Below are positions 1 through 8,488 of a DNA stretch of 64,000 nucleotides, one piece after another. A model generated the notes under the pieces. The model worked only from the letters and a program-made list of their open reading frames with translations. It was not told the origin of the DNA and made no database searches. Origin of the DNA: Trebonia sp035294225 (lineage in GTDB: Bacteria > Actinomycetota > Actinomycetes > Streptosporangiales > Streptosporangiaceae); contig DATGLH010000104.1 in the NCBI GenBank assembly GCA_035294225.1, positions 3,261 to 67,260 on the forward strand, in the 5' to 3' direction. Positions within the stretch are counted from its first letter, which is position 1. Every line of letters begins with the position of its first letter. A program made the translations under genes and the position numbers.

Positions 1-689
1 GTGAAGCTCGGCCCCTCCGGCTGGGTGATCTCGATCGGCCGCAAGCCGGTGCGCTCCGGGCCCCGCACGGCCGGGTCGTCGTAGTCGCCGGATTCCGCGG
101 GCACCGGCAGGGAGAACTCGTCGACGACCTTGAAGACCCGCTTCTCGATCAGGTCCACGTGCGCGGTGACGCCGTCGATCGGATGCGCCCAGGCCAGGTC
201 GTGCTCCCGCGCCTGGAGGAAGGCGAGCACCCGCACCATGCGCCGCCGGCCGTCCTCGGGCGGCCCGTACGCGCCGGCCGTGATGGGGCAGATCCGGATC
301 TTGCTCATGTCGGCCAGCCCGCGCCGCGCCATCGCCTCGCGCCAGCCGGGGTCGGCGCGGACGATCTCCTCGACGAGGGCGTACTCGGAGTCGAGGATCG
401 GCGGCTGCCCCTCCGCCGCGGTGTCCACCGTGCGCGCGCTGACCACGGCGCGGCGCGTCAGCGACACCACGACGTCGGCGGACTCGCCGGTCTTGAGGTT
501 GATCAGGAAGGCGCGCAGCCTCCGGTCGGCGGCGGTGCCCGCCAGCACCTCGCCCTTGGGCGGCTCCTCCAGGCCGTAATAGGCGAACCTGACCGGCTCC
601 GCGAGCAGGCCGGCGGCCGCCATGATCTCCCGCCCGGCCAGGTACTCGGCGGCGGTGGCCGGGTCGAGGGGATGCGGAACTGCGGTCAT
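1..689 (-). CDS. Primary-amine (copper/topaquinone) oxidase, N-terminal part
   Basis: Codes for the first 229 residues of a copper amine oxidase; the gene continues past the left edge. These enzymes oxidise primary amines such as tyramine or phenethylamine to aldehyde, ammonia and hydrogen peroxide. The visible part begins HPLDPATAAEY and covers the small N2/N3 domains that precede the catalytic beta-sandwich, including the segment around ADPGWREAMARRG. The topaquinone tyrosine and copper histidines would lie outside the window. The ATG at 689 has GGAG eight bases upstream; an in-frame ATG at 710 lacks that spacing. The gene follows an APC permease on the same strand by 56 bp, so uptake and oxidation of an amine are probably co-transcribed. 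The family call rests on N-terminal sequence only. Confidence 0.88.
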   Translation of the reverse strand, partial: MTAVPHPLDPATAAEYLAGREIMAAAGLLAEPVRFAYYGLEEPPKGEVLAGTAADRRLRAFLINLKTGESADVVVSLTRRAVVSARTVDTAAEGQPPILDSEYALVEEIVRADPGWREAMARRGLADMSKIRICPITAGAYGPPEDGRRRMVRVLAFLQAREHDLAWAHPIDGVTAHVDLIEKRVFKVVDEFSLPVPAESGDYDDPAVRGPERTGLRPIEITQPEGPSF

Positions 690-745
690 GGCATTCTCCA
701 GGGTTCTCATCCTGAACGGGCCGTGGCGTCTGTGGCCGCGTCCCC

Positions 746-2209
746 TTACTCGTCGGCGATGATCGAGCCGACCCGGTCGCCGAGCCCCGGGTCCCGGCGG
801 CTCAGCGCGACGGCGTAGACAACGGAGACGGCGACGACGCCGAGCGCCGCATAGGGGAACCAGTCGAACGGCGCGGGCTGGCCGGGCTTGACCAGGTAGT
901 AGACCGGAACCCCGATGGCGATCATGCCGAGCACCGGCAGCAGCACGTGCTTGACCGGGCTGAACTCCCGCGGCCGGTACCTGCGGTAGTAGAACGGCAG
1001 CGCCAGGTTGGCCAGGAAGTACACCACGAGCACGAGGATCGTGCCCATCGTGGACGACTCGGTGAAGAAGGCGATCGCGCTCATCGAGCCGCTGCTGCCG
1101 CCGGCCAGGTGGGCCAGCCCCCAGACGGCGATGATCACCGCCGCGACGGCGACGAACGCGAGGATCGCGTTGACCGGCGTCCGCCGCCGCGGGTGCACCC
1201 TGCCCAGCCAGCGCGGCAGCAGCCCCTCCCGGCCGGCGTTGAAGATCAGCCGGGCCTGCGAGTTCACCGCGGCGATCAGCACGCCGAGGGTGGAGGTCAT
1301 GCCGGCGATGTAGGCGAAGAAGGCCAGCCACGCCGCGATGTCGTGGGAGACGCTGATGAACGGGATCGCCGCGCTGCCGAGCGCGGTGCCGTTGTACCTG
1401 AACCCGGTGACGGTGGCGAACGCGAACAGCACGTAGCCGACCGCCATCAGCGCCACCGAGAGGAACACCGCGCGCGGCACGTTCCGCCGCGGGTCGCCGG
1501 TCTCCTCGGCGAGCGCCGCCGAGTTCTCCCAGCCGATGAACAGGTAGACCGCCAGCGGGAACCCGGCCGCCAGGCCGCTGAAGCCGTTGGTGATGCGACC
1601 GGGGTCGAACGGCGCCGCCGACAGGTGCCCGCCGTTCTTGATGATCGCCGCGAGCGAGACCACGATCAGCACCAGCATCTCGAAGCCGAAGAAGAAGCCG
1701 GCCAGCTTGGTGGACACGGCCACGCCGCGGATCATCATGACGACCGCGCCGGCGGTGAGGATCACCGAGAAGATGCCCCACGGCACGTTCCAGCCGAAGT
1801 AGTACTGGAGCACGATCGACAGGAAGCCGCCGCAGATGGCCAGCACCGACGAGATCGCGATGATGTAGCCGGCGCCGCACAGCAGCGCGGTGGTCACCGC
1901 GCTCGTGCCGCCGAACGTCTTGCCGACATAGGAGATGAAGCCGCCGGTGGACGGGTGCGCCCGGGAGAACTGCGACAGCGTGTTGCCGAGCAGCGCGATC
2001 GCGATCCCGGCCAGGATGATCGTCAGCGGCGCGGCCACGCCCGCGGTGATGACGAGAAAGCCGAAGCCGAAGTAGAAGCTGTACGCCGGGCCGATGTTCG
2101 CCATCGTGGAGGCGGAGATGTCGACCAGCCTGAGCGCGCCGCGGTGCAGCCGCTCCGGTGCCTGTCGTGCCTTGGTCTCCGAGAACGGAACAGATGCCGC
2201 TTCGCTCAT
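746..2209 (-). CDS. APC-superfamily amino acid/amine permease
   Basis: Integral membrane transporter of 487 residues, the usual size for the amino acid-polyamine-organocation family. It carries about 12 hydrophobic segments, beginning with the TM1 signature ASTMANIGPAYSFYFG and ending with a short cytoplasmic tail. FIGWENSAALAEETGDPRRNVPRA matches the family's conserved TM6/loop motif, split here as WENSAALAEE and GDPRRNVPRA. It probably imports an amine or amino acid by cation coupling. I place the start at ATG 2209 (MSEAASV) rather than 42 bp upstream, because an AGGGG ribosome site precedes it. It lies between a LacI regulator and a copper amine oxidase on the same strand, with a LacI-type operator just upstream. 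That context favours an amine substrate, but specificity cannot be read from sequence. Confidence 0.9.
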   Translation of the reverse strand: MSEAASVPFSETKARQAPERLHRGALRLVDISASTMANIGPAYSFYFGFGFLVITAGVAAPLTIILAGIAIALLGNTLSQFSRAHPSTGGFISYVGKTFGGTSAVTTALLCGAGYIIAISSVLAICGGFLSIVLQYYFGWNVPWGIFSVILTAGAVVMMIRGVAVSTKLAGFFFGFEMLVLIVVSLAAIIKNGGHLSAAPFDPGRITNGFSGLAAGFPLAVYLFIGWENSAALAEETGDPRRNVPRAVFLSVALMAVGYVLFAFATVTGFRYNGTALGSAAIPFISVSHDIAAWLAFFAYIAGMTSTLGVLIAAVNSQARLIFNAGREGLLPRWLGRVHPRRRTPVNAILAFVAVAAVIIAVWGLAHLAGGSSGSMSAIAFFTESSTMGTILVLVVYFLANLALPFYYRRYRPREFSPVKHVLLPVLGMIAIGVPVYYLVKPGQPAPFDWFPYAALGVVAVSVVYAVALSRRDPGLGDRVGSIIADE

Positions 2210-2246
2210 GGCGCCCCTGCTTTCCCGCGCTCTGCCCGTCCCGCTC

Positions 2247-2260
2247 GGCAAGCGCTTTCC
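2247..2260. promoter_or_regulatory. Putative LacI-family operator upstream of the permease
   Basis: GGCAAGCGCTTTCC is a near-perfect inverted repeat with the central CG typical of LacI-family sites (AAGCGCTT core). It lies 38-51 bp upstream of the permease start and just past the end of the LacI gene. It shares the CTTTCC half-site with the inverted repeat at 3453-3466, suggesting one regulator for both transcription units. No binding data. Confidence 0.55.
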
Positions 2261-2309
2261 AGTTTCCGTGAAAATACCGAATTCAGCGACGGATGCGCAA
2301 GGGTCCGGA

Positions 2310-3404
2310 TTACGCCGCCGGCGGGCGGGGGAGCGTGCTGTCCCGCAGCACGACCTCGCCGGGCACCGGGACCACGCGCGGCCCCGGCGCGTCGTCGCTG
2401 AGCACCAGGCGGGCCGCGATCTCGCCGAGCCGCTTCAGCGGCAGCCGCACGGTGGTGAGCGGCGGGTAGACATCGCGCAGGGTCGGGATGTCGTCGAACC
2501 CCGCCACCGCGATGTCGCCGGGCACGCGCAGGCCCGCGGCGCGCAGCCGGGCCAGCGCGCCGACCGCCATGATGTCGCTCACCGCGAACACGCAGCCGGG
2601 CAGCGGCCCGCCCGCGGCGAGGATCTCGCTCATCGCCTGGTAACCGCCGTCCCTGGACAGGTCGCCGTGCACGATCTGCGCCGCGTCCAGCGGCACCGAC
2701 CAGGCGCGCAGCCCGGCGCGGAACCCCTCGGTCCGCTCCCGCGCGGTCAGCAGCGAGCGCGGGCCCGCCAGCACCGCGAACCTGCGGTGCCCCAGCGCGG
2801 CCAGCGCCCTGGCCAGGGCGTCCGCGCCCGCCTTGTTCTCCGGCAGCACCGTGTCCACGCCGAGCAGGTCCTGGCCGATGCAGGCCGCCCGCCCGCCGGA
2901 CCTGGTGAAGGCGGCGAGTTCGGCGCGCAGGGCGTCCCTGGCCGCGGCGTTGTCCGACCTGCTGCCGACCAGGACGACGGCCCGCGCCCGCTGCGCGCGC
3001 ATCAGCGCGACGTACTCGCGTTCGGCCTCCTCGTGCGCGGCCGTGCTCGACATGCACACGAGGAGCCGGCTGGAGGCGGCGACCTCGATGAGGCCGGCCG
3101 CGATCGAGGAGAAGTACGGGTCCGAGATGTCGCGCAGCGCCACCCCGATCATCGTGCTCTGCCCGGTCGCCACGGCCCTGGCCTGCAAGTTCGCCGTGTA
3201 GCCGAGATCGGCGACCGCCCGGTGCACCCGGTCGGCCAGCGGCTTGCCGACCCGGCGCGAGCCGTCGTTCACCACGCGCGACGCGGTGGTCAGCGATACG
3301 CCCGCCCGGTCGGCGACATCTTGCAGCGTCACCCGCCGCGGCGGCGCCGCGGCGGTCCCGCGCCGCCCCGCCGCGCCGCGGCTCTCGGGACGCACGTCCG
3401 CCAC
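2310..3404 (-). CDS. LacI-family transcriptional regulator
   Basis: Sugar-responsive repressor of 364 residues. The N-terminal helix-turn-helix and hinge (about residues 25-80) contain VTLQDVADRAGVSLTTASRV, the family's hallmark, followed by a periplasmic-binding-protein-like effector domain to the C-terminus (VAVAGFDDIPTLRDVYPPLT is the conserved C-lobe motif, here in two parts: VAVAGFDDIPT and VYPPLTTVR). The start is GTG 3404, preceded by AGGAGGGA. It is divergent from the Gfo/Idh-DUF993-isomerase operon with a 94-bp gap that holds an inverted repeat, and is followed on its own strand by the permease and amine oxidase. It most likely represses the divergent sugar operon; control of the amine genes is inferred from the second operator-like site. 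Confidence 0.93.
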   Translation of the reverse strand: MADVRPESRGAAGRRGTAAAPPRRVTLQDVADRAGVSLTTASRVVNDGSRRVGKPLADRVHRAVADLGYTANLQARAVATGQSTMIGVALRDISDPYFSSIAAGLIEVAASSRLLVCMSSTAAHEEAEREYVALMRAQRARAVVLVGSRSDNAAARDALRAELAAFTRSGGRAACIGQDLLGVDTVLPENKAGADALARALAALGHRRFAVLAGPRSLLTARERTEGFRAGLRAWSVPLDAAQIVHGDLSRDGGYQAMSEILAAGGPLPGCVFAVSDIMAVGALARLRAAGLRVPGDIAVAGFDDIPTLRDVYPPLTTVRLPLKRLGEIAARLVLSDDAPGPRVVPVPGEVVLRDSTLPRPPAA

Positions 3405-3452
3405 AGTCCCTCCTCGCCCGCTTGACCGCCGGTACGGCCCAGCCTATTCTCG

Positions 3453-3466
3453 GGAAAGCCCTTTCC
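3453..3466. promoter_or_regulatory. Putative LacI operator in divergent intergenic region
   Basis: GGAAAG-CC-CTTTCC: perfect 6-bp half-sites around two bases, between the LacI gene (start 3404) and the Gfo/Idh operon (start 3499). Position and half-site sequence fit autoregulation and operon repression by the adjacent LacI protein. Confidence 0.6.
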
Positions 3467-3498
3467 AAGGTTATCCCGAACACCTCACAGGAGAGTCC

Positions 3499-4650
3499 AT
3501 GGCGCGCAGGGTCGTCCACGTCGCGGTGAACGGGGTCACGGGCCGGATGGGATACCGGCAGCACCTCGTCAGGTCGCTGCTCGCCATCCGGGAGCAGGGC
3601 GGCGTGCCGCTCGGCGACGGCACGGCGCTGTACCCCGAGCCGATCCTGGTGGGCCGCAGCGAGGAGCGGCTGCGCCAGATCGCCGGCCGGCACGGCCTGG
3701 ACCGGTGGACCACCAGCCTGGACGAGGTGCTCGCCGACCCCGGCGTCGACGTCTACTTCGACGCCCAGGTCACCAGCGCCCGGGAGGCCGCGGTGGCGCG
3801 GGCCGTCGAGGCCGGCAAGCACGTGTACACGGAAAAGCCCGTCGCCGGGTCGGCCGCCGCCGCGTTCGCGCTGGCGCGGGCGGCGCGGGCGGCGGGCATC
3901 ACGCACGGCGTCGTCCAGGACAAGCTGTTCCTGCCCGGCGTGATCAAGCTGCGGCGGCTGGTCAGGGAGGGCTTCTTCGGCCGGGTGCTCTCGGCGCGGC
4001 TCGAGTTCGGCTACTGGGTGTTCGAGGGGGACGGGATACCGGCGCAGCGGCCGTCGTGGAACTACCGCGCCGAAGACGGCGGCGGCATCGTGCTCGACAT
4101 GTTCCCGCACTGGCAGTACCTGCTGGAAGACCTGTTCGGCCCGGTCAGCGCGGTCTACGCGCGGCGCGCGACCCACCTGCCGAAGCGGTGGGACGAGGCC
4201 GGCGAGCCGTACGACGTGACGGCGGACGACGCCGCCTACGCGGTGCTCGAGTTCGCCAGCGGCGTCATCGCGTCGGTGAACGCCTCGTGGGCGGTCCGGG
4301 TCAACCGCCGTGAACTGCTCGAACTGCAAGTGGACGGCACGCACGGGAGCGCGGTGGCGGGCCTGCGCGAGTGCGCCGTCCAGCACAAGGTGTCCACCCC
4401 GATGCCGGTGTGGAACCCCGACCAGCCCGATCCCCTCGACTACCAGGCGATGTGGACCGATGTCCCGGACAACGCGGCCTTCGACAACGGGTTCAAGGCG
4501 CAGTGGGAGCTGTTCCTGCGGGACGCCGCGCGGGGCAGGCCCTTCCCGTGGGACCTGTTCGCCGGAGCCAGGGGCGTCCAGCTGGCCGAGCTGGCGATGC
4601 GGTCCTCCGACGAGGGGCGCCGCCTCCAGATGCCCGCGCCGGGTGCCTGA
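3499..4650 (+). CDS. Gfo/Idh/MocA-family NAD(P)-dependent oxidoreductase
   Basis: 383-residue sugar or cyclitol dehydrogenase of the glucose-fructose oxidoreductase/inositol dehydrogenase family. The N-terminal Rossmann fold starts VAVNGVTGRMG; the family's EKP motif (VYTEKPVA, near residue 112) supplies the conserved lysine, and DMFPHWQYLLED contains the catalytic-region histidine. The C-terminal half is the alpha/beta substrate domain. ATG 3499 has CAGGAGAG seven bases upstream, which decides it over the longer open frame. It is first in a tight operon with a DUF993 protein (1-bp gap) and a TIM-barrel isomerase. This trio is a recurring actinobacterial sugar-catabolic set, probably oxidising and cleaving an unusual sugar or polyol. 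The exact substrate is unknown. Confidence 0.92.
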   Translation: MARRVVHVAVNGVTGRMGYRQHLVRSLLAIREQGGVPLGDGTALYPEPILVGRSEERLRQIAGRHGLDRWTTSLDEVLADPGVDVYFDAQVTSAREAAVARAVEAGKHVYTEKPVAGSAAAAFALARAARAAGITHGVVQDKLFLPGVIKLRRLVREGFFGRVLSARLEFGYWVFEGDGIPAQRPSWNYRAEDGGGIVLDMFPHWQYLLEDLFGPVSAVYARRATHLPKRWDEAGEPYDVTADDAAYAVLEFASGVIASVNASWAVRVNRRELLELQVDGTHGSAVAGLRECAVQHKVSTPMPVWNPDQPDPLDYQAMWTDVPDNAAFDNGFKAQWELFLRDAARGRPFPWDLFAGARGVQLAELAMRSSDEGRRLQMPAPGA

Positions 4651-4651
4651 C

Positions 4652-5794
4652 ATGACGGGGACCGCGAGGATCTCGCTGCCGGGCCGCGCGGAGCCGCTGG
4701 AGATCGCCCCGCCGCCCTGGGCGGCCGGCTACCCGCCGCCGTCCGCGCGGCGCGTCTACGCCGCCGCCCATGTCGCCAGCGCCGACGGCGTGCTGATCGA
4801 CTGGGAATCCACCATGCGGTTCCGCGACCACCTGTGGGAGCACGGGTTCGCCGTCGCGGAGGCGATGGACACCGCCCAGCGCGGCATGGGGCTGTCCTGG
4901 GACCAGGCGCGGGAGCTGATCGCCAGCTCGGCGGAGCGCGCGGCCGCCCGGCGCGCCGCGGGCCGCTACGCGGCCCTCGCGTGCGGCGCCGGCACCGACC
5001 ACCTTCCCGCGGGCGAGGCCCACTCGATCGCCGCGATCACCGGCGCCTACGCCGCGCAGCTTCAGGCCGTGCAGGCCGCAGGCGCGAAGGCGATCCTCAT
5101 GGCGAGCCGCGCGCTCGCCGCGGCCGCCCGCGGCCCCCGCGACTACCTGGAGGTCTACGGCGCGCTGCTGAGGCAGGCGAGCCAGCCGGTGATCCTGCAC
5201 TGGCTGGGCGAGGCGTTCGACCCGGCCCTGCGCGGCTACTGGGGCGGCGCCGACTTCGAGACCGCGGCGGCGACCGTGCTCGACCTGATCGACGCGTGCG
5301 GGGACAGGGTCGACGGCATCAAGCTGTCCGTGCTCGACGCGGGCAAGGAGGTCGCGCTGCGCCGCAGGCTGCCCGCCGGGGTCAGGCTCTACACCGGCGA
5401 CGATTTCGGGTACGCGGACCTGATCAGGGGCGATGAGACGGGACACAGCGACGCGCTGCTCGGCGCGTTCGCCGCGGTCACCGCGCCCGCCGCCGCGGCG
5501 CTGCACGCCCTCGACGCCGGCGACCTCGCCGGGTACGACGCGGCCATCGGCCCGACGGTCCCGCTCAGCCGGCTGATCTTCGAGGAGCCGGTCTATTACT
5601 ACAAGGCCGGGGTGGCGTTCCTGGCCTGGCTGAACGGCTTGCAGCCCCGCTTCGCGCTGCTCGGCGGGCTGGAGGGCAAGCGCCCGGCCGGGCACTTCAT
5701 CGCCGTGTTCGAGCTGGCCGCGGCCGCCGGGGCGCTGCGCGACCCCGGGCTCGCGGTCAGCCGGATGGCCTGGTTCCTCAGGGCGCGCGCATGA
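4652..5794 (+). CDS. DUF993 family protein (aldolase/dihydrodipicolinate-synthase-like)
   Basis: 380-residue cytosolic protein recognisable as DUF993 (PF06187), a TIM-barrel family distantly related to dihydrodipicolinate synthase. The conserved front segment around DWESTMRFRDHLWEHGF, the AGTDHLPAGEAHS segment, and SVLDAGKEVALRR with the candidate Schiff-base lysine region are all present. It starts ATG 4652, one base after the Gfo/Idh stop, and ends in an ATGA overlap with the isomerase gene, so the three are translationally coupled. I infer a retro-aldol or dehydratase step on the keto-sugar made by the dehydrogenase. No biochemical role is established that I can assign with certainty. Confidence 0.88.
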   Translation: MTGTARISLPGRAEPLEIAPPPWAAGYPPPSARRVYAAAHVASADGVLIDWESTMRFRDHLWEHGFAVAEAMDTAQRGMGLSWDQARELIASSAERAAARRAAGRYAALACGAGTDHLPAGEAHSIAAITGAYAAQLQAVQAAGAKAILMASRALAAAARGPRDYLEVYGALLRQASQPVILHWLGEAFDPALRGYWGGADFETAAATVLDLIDACGDRVDGIKLSVLDAGKEVALRRRLPAGVRLYTGDDFGYADLIRGDETGHSDALLGAFAAVTAPAAAALHALDAGDLAGYDAAIGPTVPLSRLIFEEPVYYYKAGVAFLAWLNGLQPRFALLGGLEGKRPAGHFIAVFELAAAAGALRDPGLAVSRMAWFLRARA

Positions 5795-6612
5795 CCGGGA
5801 CGGACCGGCTCTCCCTGAACCAGGCCACGGTGAACAAGCTGAGCCTGGCCGAGGCCGCCGCGCTGTGCGTGCGGCACGACATCCCGGCGATCGGGGTCTG
5901 GCGCGAGCACGTCGCGCGGGCCGGGCTGGCCGAGGCGGTCAAGACGGTCCGCGCGGCCGGGCTGCACGTGTCAAGCCTGTGCCGCGGCGGGTTCTTCACC
6001 CACGCCGATCCCGACGCCCGCAGGGCCGCGATCGCCGACAACCGGGCGGCGATCGCCGAGGCGGCCGAGCTTGGCGCCGGCGCGCTCGTGCTCGTCTGCG
6101 GCGGGCTGGTCCCCGGCAGCCGGGACCTGCCGCTGGCCCGGCGCATGGTCGCCGACGCGATCGCCGAACTCGTCCCGGTGGCACAGCGCAGCGGCGTGCG
6201 GCTGGGCATCGAGGCGCTGCACCCGATGTTCGCCGCCGACCGCTGCGTGATCACCCGGCTCGGCGAGGCGCTCGACCTGGCGCTGGCGTTCCCCGCCGAC
6301 GCCGTGGGCGTCGTCGTGGACACCTACCACGTCTGGTGGGACGCGGCGCTGCTGCCCGACATCGCCCGGGCGGGGGAGCGGATCGTCAGCTATCAGGTCT
6401 GCGACTGGATCCTGCCGCTCCCCGCCAACACCCTGCTCGGCCGCGGCCACGTCGGCGACGGCTGCATCGGCTTCCCGCCCATCTCCGCCGCGGTCGCGGC
6501 CGCCGGCTACGCCGGCTACGTGGAGACCGAGATCTTCAGCGAGGCCGTCTGGAACGCCCCGCCCGACGAGACAGCCGCCACGGTCCGGGCCCGCTTCCCC
6601 CTGGTGTTCTGA
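5791..6612 (+). CDS. Sugar phosphate isomerase/epimerase family (xylose-isomerase-like TIM barrel)
   Basis: 273-residue single-domain TIM barrel of the AP-endonuclease-2/xylose isomerase-like superfamily (PF01261). Metal-ligand type residues occur on successive strands: the Glu of LGIEALHPM, the Asp/His of VVDTYHVWWD, and the C-terminal GYVETEIFSE glutamate. It likely interconverts a keto-sugar or inosose with its isomer. Its ATG overlaps the DUF993 stop (ATGA), making it the third gene of the operon controlled by the upstream LacI protein. Close family members include IolE/IolI-like and hydroxypyruvate isomerase-like proteins; the present sequence does not settle which. Confidence 0.9.
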   Translation: MTGTDRLSLNQATVNKLSLAEAAALCVRHDIPAIGVWREHVARAGLAEAVKTVRAAGLHVSSLCRGGFFTHADPDARRAAIADNRAAIAEAAELGAGALVLVCGGLVPGSRDLPLARRMVADAIAELVPVAQRSGVRLGIEALHPMFAADRCVITRLGEALDLALAFPADAVGVVVDTYHVWWDAALLPDIARAGERIVSYQVCDWILPLPANTLLGRGHVGDGCIGFPPISAAVAAAGYAGYVETEIFSEAVWNAPPDETAATVRARFPLVF

Positions 6613-6638
6613 CATCGGGTCTGCCGCCCGCGCAGCGT

Positions 6639-6690
6639 ACCCGGTCGCGCGGTCAATGCCGCCGGAGCGTACCCGGTTGCGCGACCGGGT
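6639..6690. terminator. Bidirectional hairpin between convergent genes
   Basis: ACCCGGTCGCGC at 6639-6650 is perfectly complementary to GCGCGACCGGGT at 6679-6690, and a smaller stem-loop (ACCCGGT/ACCGGGT) sits inside. It lies between the convergent isomerase and LLM oxidoreductase genes. There is no strong T-tract, so it is a factor-assisted or I-shaped terminator at best. Confidence 0.5.
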
Positions 6691-6719
6691 CCGTGGCGGC
6701 CGGGGCGCCGCAAGCCGCT

Positions 6720-7727
6720 TCAGGCGAACGCGGGCATGACCTCGGCGGCGAACAGCTCCGCTGAGCGGAGGGTTTCGGCCGGGGTCATGTCGCCGAAGCA
6801 CAGTTCGAGAGCGATGTAGTTGATCCCGCCCACGTCCCGGTGATGCTCCGCCCAGGCGCGGGCGCCTTCCGGGTCGCCGGCGTAGAAGTGGCCGGTGGCG
6901 TGGATGCCCTCGAACGTGTCCGCCGGCAGGACCGGCGGCATCGGGATGCCGTACCTGCGCCACAGCAGCTCGAAGTTGTCCTTGAACCGGGCGAACGCGC
7001 GGTTGGCGACCGCCATCGCCGCCTCGCTGGTGTCCGCGACGACGACGGAGCGGGTGATGCCCAGCGGCGGCAGCCCCGCCTCATCCCGGCCGAGCGCCGC
7101 CCACTCCTCCCGGTAGGCGTCGGTCAGCGGCCTGACCCGCTCCGACGGGACCAGCGCCATCATCGGCATGCCGAGCCGGGCGCACCAGCGCGCCCGCTCC
7201 AGCGTGCGCGTCCCGTACCACAGCGGCGGGTGCGGCCGCTGCACCGGCGCGGTCACCACCGGCGCGTCCGTGATGTCGTAGTACTTGCCGTGGAAGTCCA
7301 CGCTCTGCGACGTCAGGCCCGCCCGCAGGATCTCGAACGCCTCGTCGAACCGCTCCTGCGTCTGCTCGCCCGGCACGCCGTGGAAGGACGTCTCGACCGG
7401 GGAGATGCCGCGCCCGACGCCGAGGTCCAGCCGCCCGCCCGTGAGCTGGTCAAGCATGCACGCCTCCTCGATCACGCGCATCGGGTGGTACAGCGGCAGG
7501 ATCGAGATCAGCGTGCCGAGCCGGATCACCGAGGTACGCTGCGACGCCGCGGCCAGCATCAGGTGCGGCGACGGGGTGATGCCGAGCGGGGTCCCGTGGT
7601 GCTCGGCCATGTGGTAGGCACGGTAGCCGAGGCGTTCGTACGCTTCGATCAGCTCCAGCCGTTCGGCGATCTGCCGGGCAGGCGGCCTGCCCGAGGCGTC
7701 GTTGTGGTCGAAGACCCCGAAGCGCAT
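6720..7727 (-). CDS. LLM-class flavin-dependent oxidoreductase
   Basis: 335-residue luciferase-like monooxygenase family protein (PF00296). It opens MRFGVFDHND, has the conserved YHMAEHHG motif near residue 40, the LDLGVGRG motif of the flavin site, and VTAPVQRPHPPLWYG. These TIM-barrel enzymes use FMN or F420 to oxidise small organic substrates; which cofactor applies here is not visible. Two adjacent ATGs follow the GGAAGGAG ribosome site; I choose the second (7727) for its five-base spacing. It is followed upstream by a TetR gene on the same strand 75 bp away. The C-terminal tail contains GINYIALELCFGDMT, typical of the group that substitutes for true luciferases in actinobacteria. Confidence 0.92.
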   Translation of the reverse strand: MRFGVFDHNDASGRPPARQIAERLELIEAYERLGYRAYHMAEHHGTPLGITPSPHLMLAAASQRTSVIRLGTLISILPLYHPMRVIEEACMLDQLTGGRLDLGVGRGISPVETSFHGVPGEQTQERFDEAFEILRAGLTSQSVDFHGKYYDITDAPVVTAPVQRPHPPLWYGTRTLERARWCARLGMPMMALVPSERVRPLTDAYREEWAALGRDEAGLPPLGITRSVVVADTSEAAMAVANRAFARFKDNFELLWRRYGIPMPPVLPADTFEGIHATGHFYAGDPEGARAWAEHHRDVGGINYIALELCFGDMTPAETLRSAELFAAEVMPAFA

Positions 7728-7801
7728 CATCGCTCCTTCCGGATGGGCACGGGCGGGACGCCGCGGCCCGGCGGCGGCCGCCGTCCGCTGCGATAATGCT
7801 C

Positions 7802-8413
7802 CTAAATGCCTCCGACGCCGGCTACCACGATTCCCACAACAGTTTCGGCGAACTCTTGGGTCAGCGGCGCATGACCGTGCAGCATCCGGTGGCAGAGCGC
7901 GCCGTACACCAGGTCGATGGCCGCCTCGACGTCGGTGCCGGCGCCGATCTCGCCGCGGCCTATCGCGCGGGCGAAGGCCGCCCGCGCCTGGGCCCGGCGC
8001 GGCTCGGCGTACCGTTCCCGGTAGAGCTTGCCGAACACGGGGTCCGTGCCCGCCTCGGCGATCAGCGCGCCGATGACCCGTCCGGACGGCGGCCCGCCGT
8101 CGCGCTCGGCCCATCCGGGCAGCAGCGCGAGCAGGTCCCCGCGCAGCGTCCCGGTGTCAGGCGGCTCCGGGGCCGGCTCGGTGAGCTGCCCGTGCAGCGC
8201 GTCGAGCGCGAGCGTCTCCTTCGTCGGCCACCAGCGGTAGATGGTCGCCTTGCTCACCCCGGCCCGGGCCGCGACGGCGTCCATGCTGACCGCGGCGAGG
8301 CCGCGGGCGAGCAGCAGCTCGGCCGCGGCGGCCAGGATGGCCTGCCGGGCGGGCTCGCTGCGCGGGCGGCCGCGTGCCCTGGCAGGGCCGCTTCCCGCGG
8401 TCCCAGCGCTCAT
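7802..8413 (-). CDS. TetR-family transcriptional regulator
   Basis: 203-residue repressor. The DNA-binding domain spans about residues 20-68 with the helix-turn-helix VAARAGVSKATIYRWWPTK; the C-terminal domain contains DPVFGKLYRER and is the TetR_C-type ligand pocket found with RWW-type HTHs. The start ATG 8413 leaves a 22-bp perfect-arm inverted repeat in the short gap to the divergent GH3 lipoprotein gene. The regulator precedes the LLM oxidoreductase on the same strand, so it may control itself, the oxidoreductase and the lipoprotein. Ligand unknown. Confidence 0.92.
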   Translation of the reverse strand: MSAGTAGSGPARARGRPRSEPARQAILAAAAELLLARGLAAVSMDAVAARAGVSKATIYRWWPTKETLALDALHGQLTEPAPEPPDTGTLRGDLLALLPGWAERDGGPPSGRVIGALIAEAGTDPVFGKLYRERYAEPRRAQARAAFARAIGRGEIGAGTDVEAAIDLVYGALCHRMLHGHAPLTQEFAETVVGIVVAGVGGI

Positions 8414-8431
8414 GCCGCACCCGTTACCCAG

Positions 8432-8453
8432 AGAAACTGAACTATTAGTTTCT
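8432..8453. promoter_or_regulatory. Putative TetR operator
   Basis: AGAAACT-N8-AGTTTCT is a perfect 7-bp inverted repeat, with a nested AACT-ATT-AGTT repeat sharing its right arm. It lies 18 bp upstream of the TetR start and is an AT-rich break in GC-rich DNA, as expected for a promoter-embedded TetR operator. Confidence 0.6.
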
Positions 8454-8488
8454 ATATCACACGCGTGATCACCCACTACAGTCGTGGG

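Noticed and set aside
2206..4653. 815-codon open frame on the minus strand covering the LacI gene and running opposite the Gfo/Idh gene
   Set aside because: It lies out of frame with LacI and antisense to Gfo/Idh; its sequence is Arg/Gly/Pro-rich without domains, as expected from shadow frames in GC-rich DNA.
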